Positions 7,152 through 11,177 of a stretch of 11,177 nt of DNA are shown piece by piece. The notes beneath the pieces were generated by a model. It was not told the origin of the DNA, did no database searches, and saw only the letters and a list, made by a program, of their open reading frames with translations. Position 1 is the first letter of the stretch, and each line of letters opens with the position of its first letter. The stretch is taken from assembly GCA_020426125.1 (NCBI GenBank), contig JAGQQQ010000331.1, positions 1-11,177 on the forward strand. The letters run 5' to 3'. Both the position numbers and the translations under genes were made by a program. The DNA comes from Planctomycetaceae bacterium (GTDB taxonomy: Bacteria > Planctomycetota > Planctomycetia > Planctomycetales > Planctomycetaceae).

Positions 7152-8189
7152 TTGTTGTTGCGGAAACTGGTGATTGGACTGTGTTTGGGCTTTCTGGCCG
7201 CGATCCTCATTTTTATCGCGTTCTCCGGCCAGGTCAACGACGGTCGTATGACCACCGAGCAACGGCGCCATAGAGACAAGTTCCTCAAGGAGTCGATTGA
7301 GATGCTTCCTCCCATGAAGCCAATTGTCGGCGTGCCGACGGGAACGGCGTCGCAGGCGGAAGAAGTGCTGAATCCCGAGGAGCTTGTGCTCGGCGTGGTC
7401 ATCAACGGACAGGCAAAAGCCTATCCGTTGAACATGATTGACGCCCCGGAACGGAAGGTGATCAACGACACGCTTGGGGGGGAGGAGATTCTGGTCACCT
7501 GGTGTGACATTTGCCATACCGCCGCGGTCTTCTCGCGAGAGATTGGCGGACACGTCGACAAGTTTGGATGCTCCGGCTTGCTCTGGAACAACACGTTGGT
7601 CATTTACGACGTCGCGACAGGATCCTTTTGGAATCACCTTTTGGGGGAATGCGTTGCTGGAGAGCGGCAAGGAACCCGGCTGGAACCGATTCCAGCGGTC
7701 ATCACGACCTGGAGAGCCTGGAGGGAAAGTCATCCCGAAACAATCATGCTCGTCACGCAACGAGTCAGCCAAGTTCTGAAATTGGACTACTATCAGTCGA
7801 TCGGCTCACCGATGGTGTTTGGCCTCCGCGATGGAGGAGAACCGATCGCCTGGAAATTCGCGTATCTCCGTCAACATCCCGTTCTCGAAATCACGGAGGG
7901 AGGCCGGGAAGCCGTTGTTTTTTACCATGAAGCGGAACAGACAGTCAGAGCGTTCTCTCGGCGCCTGGGAGATCTTGTTTTGACCTTTTCGCAAAACAAT
8001 GGCAAGGTCCTGGACGCGGAAACGGGAACCGAATGGGATCCCCGCATTGGACGGGCCATCTCCGGCCCCCTGTCCGGTGAAGCTCTCCAACCTCTCGCTG
8101 GGATCACGGCATTTGCGCCGGCCTGGGACGCGTACTTCCCGGGACACCCCATCCACGATGGCACTCTCTCGAATGACCCAGGGACATAG
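7152..8189 (+). CDS. DUF3179 domain protein, membrane-anchored
   Basis: The product has 345 residues. The start is one of three tandem TTG codons (7152-7160), preceded by AGGGAG at 7141-7146. A later start would remove the basic LLRK and part of the transmembrane segment (residues about 6-24), which predicts a single N-terminal anchor with the domain outside the cytoplasm. The DUF3179 signature covers about 80-330: QAKAYPLNMI, VINDTLGGEEILVTWCDICHTA, a SGLLWNNTLVIYD block, a SFWNHLLGECVAG block, RLEPIP and TTWRAWRESHPET. The paired cysteines Cys118 and Cys121 sit where the family normally has CPLC; Cys140 and Cys167 are further candidates for redox or metal chemistry. The family's function is unknown to me. 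It is divergent from the cupredoxin/beta-helix/SCO cassette with 100 bp between starts, so the two may share a control region. Confidence 0.93.
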   Translation: MLLRKLVIGLCLGFLAAILIFIAFSGQVNDGRMTTEQRRHRDKFLKESIEMLPPMKPIVGVPTGTASQAEEVLNPEELVLGVVINGQAKAYPLNMIDAPERKVINDTLGGEEILVTWCDICHTAAVFSREIGGHVDKFGCSGLLWNNTLVIYDVATGSFWNHLLGECVAGERQGTRLEPIPAVITTWRAWRESHPETIMLVTQRVSQVLKLDYYQSIGSPMVFGLRDGGEPIAWKFAYLRQHPVLEITEGGREAVVFYHEAEQTVRAFSRRLGDLVLTFSQNNGKVLDAETGTEWDPRIGRAISGPLSGEALQPLAGITAFAPAWDAYFPGHPIHDGTLSNDPGT

Positions 8190-8215
8190 TGCATTGTCAC
8201 AACGGAGAAGTGGGA

Positions 8216-8242
8216 GGAAGCATCCTGCTTGCCACGTTTTCT
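8216..8242 (+). terminator. Possible weak terminator after DUF3179 gene
   Basis: GGAAGCA (8216-8222) can pair with TGCTT-G-CC (8226-8233, one bulged G) around a three-base loop, followed by ACGTTTTCT. It begins 27 bases after the DUF3179 stop. The stem is short and the T-run is interrupted, so this is tentative. Confidence 0.35.
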
Positions 8243-8355
8243 CCGCGTGTTTCTCAAGCCGGAAGCTGACGCCACGAAAATCGCACGACAAGATCCGGCT
8301 GTGGCATGGTAATAGCCCCCAACGCGGAGCGATTCCCGCTTTAATCCGTGGAGCC

Positions 8356-8391
8356 CGATCGGCTGTCGGAACATTCTCCGAACGCCGATCG
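8356..8391. other. Nested inverted repeat / extended hairpin
   Basis: CGATCGGC (8356-8363) is perfectly complementary to GCCGATCG (8384-8391). Inside it, TCGGA (8366-8370) pairs with TCCGA (8377-8381) around the loop ACATTC, separated from the outer stem by a 2x2 mismatch. Thirteen base pairs in a 36-base element is more than expected by chance in a gap of this size. No T-run follows on either strand, so it is not a standard intrinsic terminator. It could be an operator palindrome, part of a structured RNA, or a transcript-end stabiliser. Confidence 0.5.
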
Positions 8392-8511
8392 AAACATGAT
8401 CAGAGTTGCGCACCTTCCTGAATCAATCGACGCTCCGACTGGAAAGGGAGTTTCAATGATCTGTCTCCTGGGACGCACTCACGACCATCCACGCGACAAT
8501 TCGTGACACCA

Positions 8512-8540
8512 TTGCTCCGTTCAAACCGATCATCTATAAC
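8512..8540 (+). promoter_or_regulatory. Sigma70-like promoter for the small lipoprotein gene
   Basis: A -35-like TTGCTC (8512-8517) and a -10-like TATAAC (8535-8540, five of six consensus bases) are separated by exactly 17 bases. Transcription would begin near 8547, leaving a leader of about 75 bases before the ATG at 8623. This is the best promoter match I found in the window; it is a sequence match only. Confidence 0.45.
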
Positions 8541-8622
8541 GAATTTGTTCTTCAAGTAGAGGTGGCACCGGCAATGAGTTGGTTTGCCTGTGATGCGTGG
8601 AAATTGTAGCGAGGATGATTTG

Positions 8623-8808
8623 ATGATGAAGCAGTGGATTCCCGTTGTATCGGCCTGTTGTCTGGTTGGTTGGCTGGCTGGATGTGGACAGAGCGACTAC
8701 TCGGACATTCCGGAGATTGATGCGGAACAGGCCGCTCAGCACGAGGCGGATTACGAAAAGGAAATGCAGGCAGAGATGGAAAGACAAGCGTCGGGAGGAG
8801 GCAATTAG
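8623..8808 (+). CDS. Small acidic lipoprotein, 61 aa
   Basis: The start ATG at 8623 has GAGG (8611-8614) eight bases upstream; an earlier in-frame TTG at 8584 would put an unlikely polar stretch before the signal peptide. MMKQW is followed by a hydrophobic segment and a textbook lipobox LAGC, giving lipidated Cys21 and a mature peptide of only 41 residues. The mature part is hydrophilic and acidic (DYSDIPEIDAEQAAQHEADYEKEMQAEMERQ), likely helical, ending in GGGN. Planctomycete genomes commonly encode such short Glu/Met/Gln-rich lipoproteins, whose function is unknown. It appears to be monocistronic, with its own promoter (8512-8540) and a strong terminator (8871-8907), which would suit a well-expressed single transcript. 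Confidence 0.8.
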   Translation: MMKQWIPVVSACCLVGWLAGCGQSDYSDIPEIDAEQAAQHEADYEKEMQAEMERQASGGGN

Positions 8809-8870
8809 CCGTCGACGACGGTTGACGCTGGCGGATTTTCAGTCCTGTATCGCAGAAGCGATCGTGATCT

Positions 8871-8907
8871 AAGCCGCTTCAATTGGATTTGAGGCGGCTT
8901 TCTTTTT
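8871..8907 (+). terminator. Strong intrinsic terminator after the small lipoprotein gene
   Basis: AAGCCGCTTCAA (8871-8882) pairs over all 12 positions (one T-G wobble) with TTGAGGCGGCTT (8889-8900) around the six-base loop TTGGAT. TCTTTTT follows immediately. It lies 62 bases after the lipoprotein stop. Confidence 0.9.
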
Positions 8908-9061
8908 GCCAGTCAGGAGAAAGTTGGGGCTCCGGACGCACGGCTTGGAATGTCGCAAATGGGGAGACAAGACCTCAAATTTCCCTCGGATTTCGTTTCC
9001 GTTTCTTCAGGAAGTGACAACGTTCGTTGAGGGGGACAACGACAGAAATCGCCAATCAGAT

Positions 9062-10171
9062 TTAGCGATTTGGTGACTTCGCCTCCGGGGAGTTGCGTCG
9101 TTCGTGAGTCGGCGATTTCTCCGCATCTGGAGTGAAACTGACGGCTGTCTGATGATTCGAATTGAACACCTTGCGGACACCCGCTTCGGTGACACCCGTT
9201 CCATCGATCTTTAGGGAATACAGATTGACGATCCCCTTGAAATCTGCGAGTTCAGCGTCCGTGATCTTGGTACGCATTGCTTCGAGAAGCGACAAACTGG
9301 GAAAGCCCCCTTGCTTGAACCCCTTCCCTGTAAAGTTTGTTTCCGACACATCAAGGTGCGTCAATTTCGGAAGCTTCCCCAGAGAGGCGATGCCCTCGTC
9401 GAAAATTCCCGAGTTCTTGTTGATCCGAACGACTTGCAGAGAATCGAGGTGGGCAAGGTTTGAGAGCCCCGCGTCGGTGATCTGACTCTGGATGATCTCC
9501 AAAACCTGAAGATTTTCGAGTTTGGTAATCGCTTCGATCGAAGCATCGGAGATCCGATCTGATCCGATCGACAAGTGCAGCAGCGATGGATGGTCCTCGA
9601 CAATCTTCGTCACGGCCGCGTCGTCAATGTGTGTCCCGACAAGCTGGATTTCATTCAGTTTGGGCAATGGCGAAACCAATTCGGCCAGATGGCCGGCCAC
9701 CGGAGTGTCGTTGAGGATGAGCGCTTCAAGGGATGGCACCGTGGCCAAGGAAGCCAGTGCCGCCTCGTCGAGTTGGTGGCTCGACGACAAATCCAACCGT
9801 TGTAGGTTCGGCAACGTCGCCAACGCCTGCAATCCGCTGCCTGTGATCTGGCTGGAGGTCAGCGAGATCACCTGGAGTTCCTTGAGTTTGGCAAGCGACT
9901 CCAACGCCGCGTCGGTCGCCTCGGGGGCGTCGGCGTAGACTTCCTTCGTCGTGCCGAACCGCTCCAAGGTCACAAACGCCGCGTCCCCCGGCTGGGAATC
10001 CTCATACCGAACGGACTTGACGTTCTCCTTGAGATCTCGCGAAATTGTGGCTCCCGGAAGCATGGATTTTTCCGAGGGACTGTTCCCTTGGAGAGAATCA
10101 CAACCAACGATCAACGTCAGTGCCAAATCGATCGCTAAGAACCAATACCGGACTTCCATCGGACGCTGCAT
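9062..10171 (-). CDS. Leucine-rich-repeat lipoprotein
   Basis: The ATG at 10171 is preferred because AAGGA (10176-10180) lies just upstream and it gives a compact signal peptide ending IVGC (Cys24); an in-frame TTG at 10186 would add five residues. The protein has 369 residues. After a linker of about 60 residues come about ten LRRs of ~24 residues with the pattern LxxLxLxxTxITDAGLxxLxxL (for example IQSQITDAGLSNL, RTKITDAELADF, DGTGVTEAGVRKV), covering most of the protein. The repeat starting LTHLDVSETN is irregular. A polar tail rich in Lys, Arg and Pro ends at SPNR. This RNI-like LRR type is abundant in planctomycetes and is presumed to bind proteins; the partner is unknown. It looks monocistronic, with 240 bp upstream to the next stop. 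No clear promoter was found there, and no intrinsic terminator follows it. Confidence 0.9.
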   Translation of the reverse strand: MQRPMEVRYWFLAIDLALTLIVGCDSLQGNSPSEKSMLPGATISRDLKENVKSVRYEDSQPGDAAFVTLERFGTTKEVYADAPEATDAALESLAKLKELQVISLTSSQITGSGLQALATLPNLQRLDLSSSHQLDEAALASLATVPSLEALILNDTPVAGHLAELVSPLPKLNEIQLVGTHIDDAAVTKIVEDHPSLLHLSIGSDRISDASIEAITKLENLQVLEIIQSQITDAGLSNLAHLDSLQVVRINKNSGIFDEGIASLGKLPKLTHLDVSETNFTGKGFKQGGFPSLSLLEAMRTKITDAELADFKGIVNLYSLKIDGTGVTEAGVRKVFNSNHQTAVSFTPDAEKSPTHERRNSPEAKSPNR

Positions 10172-10411
10172 CTTGTCCTTCTTCAACGCTCGGTTGCGTT
10201 GGTCTGAGGTTCGATTTGGGAAGGTCGCGAGAGACTCGGGAAACCACCCCAGGGGGATTCCAACCTGTCACGTCAGCCAGGCTTCCGTCAGACAGCACAC
10301 CAACGAGATGACGGAACGGATCCGAATGAAGCGCAATACCGAATTCCATCAAACCCTACAGGGAAATGACTCCGGGAACAACTCGACAGAAGTTTCATCC
10401 TTGCTCCGCTA

Positions 10412-11177
10412 TTAAGGAACTTCATTCTCGTCGCCTGCCTCCTTGGACTCCATTCGAAGTTCTGCTCGCCATTGTTCCTCCCAGGGAGCCCAAGCGCGCG
10501 CCTGCTGGACCAACTGGGTTTCCTCCGAGTTCTGTGGCGGAGTTAATCGGCTCAGGTTCTCTCGAAAGGCATCGAAATAATCCCGCGCCTGTTCAAAATC
10601 CCCTCGGATCTGACGACTCCGGCCCAGCAACAGACACGCGGTTGGCTGACCTTCTTCGGCAACGCGCTGGAGTTCGGGAAACTCGAGTGCCTTGGCAATC
10701 GCCTGATCCTCGGGGGTCAGTTTGAGAGCCGCAAGGTAGGCTCTCGTTGCGGTCTCGACCTGCGTTAGTCTTTCGGCCTCTTGCGCCCTGAGGATCTGAT
10801 GGGCCGCTTGTTGATACCGGTCAATTTTTTCGAGGTCCTCACTCGTTGTCTGAACGCTGAGCCACGGACGGACGGAACTGTGAAACTGGCGGAGCAGATT
10901 CAGGTTCCTCTGCGCGGACCACGGCCCTGTGTCGAATTTCGGAACGGAAAACTCCAAAATCGGAAAGTTTTCGGTGTTCAGGTCGTTGCCCGCCAGAAGC
11001 GGAGACATCTGATCCGCAGAGGTCAAAAAGGTTGCAAGAATCTTGTACGGGTCGGTCATCCCGATTTCTTCCAGGTCCCGGCGGACATCCTCCTCCGCAA
11101 GCGTCCTTTTCAGGCCCTCGACGGAAATTTGAGGAGGGTTCCGATGCCCAACCAGAAGAACGTAATGGGTCCATCGA
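10412..11177 (-). CDS. Spermidine-synthase-like protein with TPR-like tail, 5' end cut by the window edge
   Basis: The frame is open to the right edge, giving 254 visible residues ending EVP before tandem stops TAA-TAG; the ATG at 11059 is most likely internal. The visible N-terminal part (HYVLLVGHRNPPQI, then DVRRDLEEIGMTDPYKILA, then LAGNDLNTENFPILEFSVP) matches the C-terminal end of the spermidine synthase-like domain found in large membrane-fused bacterial proteins, where LNTDDxPxLEF is conserved. The AdoMet-binding core and any membrane segments would lie off the window. After it come about 160 mostly helical residues with one recognisable TPR-like unit (ACLLLGRSRQIRGDFEQARDYFDAF). True polyamine synthesis is uncertain, since many fused members are uncharacterised. 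The family call rests on the conserved end motif alone. Confidence 0.8.
   Translation of the reverse strand, partial: RWTHYVLLVGHRNPPQISVEGLKRTLAEEDVRRDLEEIGMTDPYKILATFLTSADQMSPLLAGNDLNTENFPILEFSVPKFDTGPWSAQRNLNLLRQFHSSVRPWLSVQTTSEDLEKIDRYQQAAHQILRAQEAERLTQVETATRAYLAALKLTPEDQAIAKALEFPELQRVAEEGQPTACLLLGRSRQIRGDFEQARDYFDAFRENLSRLTPPQNSEETQLVQQARAWAPWEEQWRAELRMESKEAGDENEVP

Larger units (their letters stand above)
8190..8622. other. 433-bp gap with inverted repeats and a promoter, no convincing gene
   Basis: No frame here combines a ribosome-binding site, a plausible protein and adequate length. Contents in order: an imperfect hairpin with a short T-run just after the DUF3179 stop (8216-8242); two interleaved complementary arm pairs, 8257-8263 with 8294-8300 and 8271-8275 with 8301-8305, compatible with an H-type pseudoknot; a nested hairpin at 8356-8391; a sigma70-like promoter at 8512-8540; and an 11-codon leader frame at 8574-8609 just before the small lipoprotein gene. 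It could hold a small RNA or a long leader, but nothing resembles a family I can name. Confidence 0.5.

Noticed and set aside
7052..7405. N-terminal extension of the cupredoxin frame up to 7405 (- strand)
   Set aside because: It runs antisense through the DUF3179 gene, its residues (Ser/Thr/Arg-rich) look like a shadow frame, and it would bury the signal peptide about 150 residues into the protein.
6975..7772. Long open frame on the - strand (265 codons) opposite DUF3179
   Set aside because: It is antisense to an unambiguous DUF3179 domain and its own product has no family features.
7806..8421. Open frames on both strands spanning the DUF3179 3' end into the gap
   Set aside because: They start inside the DUF3179 gene, are Arg/Ser-rich, lack good ribosome-binding sites and resemble nothing.
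9046..9071. Hairpin AAATCGC...GCGATTT around the LRR stop as a terminator
   Set aside because: The stem is only seven AT-rich pairs, the stop codon lies in the loop, and no T-run follows on the - strand.
9951..10415. Open + strand frame (154 codons) filling the gap before the LRR gene
   Set aside because: It begins antisense inside the LRR gene and has no domain or start signal; the gap is better read as regulatory.

Overview
The window most likely comes from a planctomycete (Planctomycetota). This is inferred from content, not from a marker gene. It has two long proteins combining VCBS/FG-GAP repeats with an ASPIC/UnbV domain, a leucine-rich-repeat lipoprotein of the ITDAGL type, a DUF3179 protein, a tiny acidic lipoprotein, and many lipobox signal peptides. 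Several starts look like TTG. No tRNA, rRNA, CRISPR array, transposase or integrase was seen.

Layout. (1) Bases 2-2638, + strand: the 3' part of a large TPR + VCBS + ASPIC/UnbV protein whose start lies off the left edge. (2) Bases 2622-7051, - strand: a tight three-gene cassette. In transcription order it encodes a COX2-like cupredoxin lipoprotein, a right-handed beta-helix lipoprotein, and a SCO1/SenC domain fused to seven VCBS motifs and an ASPIC/UnbV domain. The last gene collides tail-to-tail with gene 1 and overlaps it by 17 bp. (3) Bases 7152-8189, + strand: a membrane-anchored DUF3179 protein, divergent from the cassette across a 100-bp gap. (4) Bases 8190-8622: a 433-bp gap without a convincing gene, holding several inverted repeats and a good sigma70-like promoter. 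(5) Bases 8623-8808, + strand: a 61-residue lipoprotein followed by a strong intrinsic terminator. (6) Bases 9062-10171, - strand: an LRR lipoprotein. (7) Bases 10412-11177, - strand: the 3' end of a spermidine-synthase-like protein with a TPR-like tail, cut by the right edge.

How the genes may work together (inference). Most products carry export or lipid-anchoring signals, so this is a cell-envelope region. The most interesting unit is the - strand cassette. SCO proteins are copper chaperones or thiol oxidoreductases that serve the CuA site of cytochrome oxidase subunit II. Here a SCO domain with its CxxxC and distal His intact is co-encoded with a COX2-fold protein that has lost nearly all CuA ligands. 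It is also fused to an extracellular-type Ca-binding beta-propeller. The set therefore looks like a respiratory copper module repurposed as an envelope system, with an unknown substrate.
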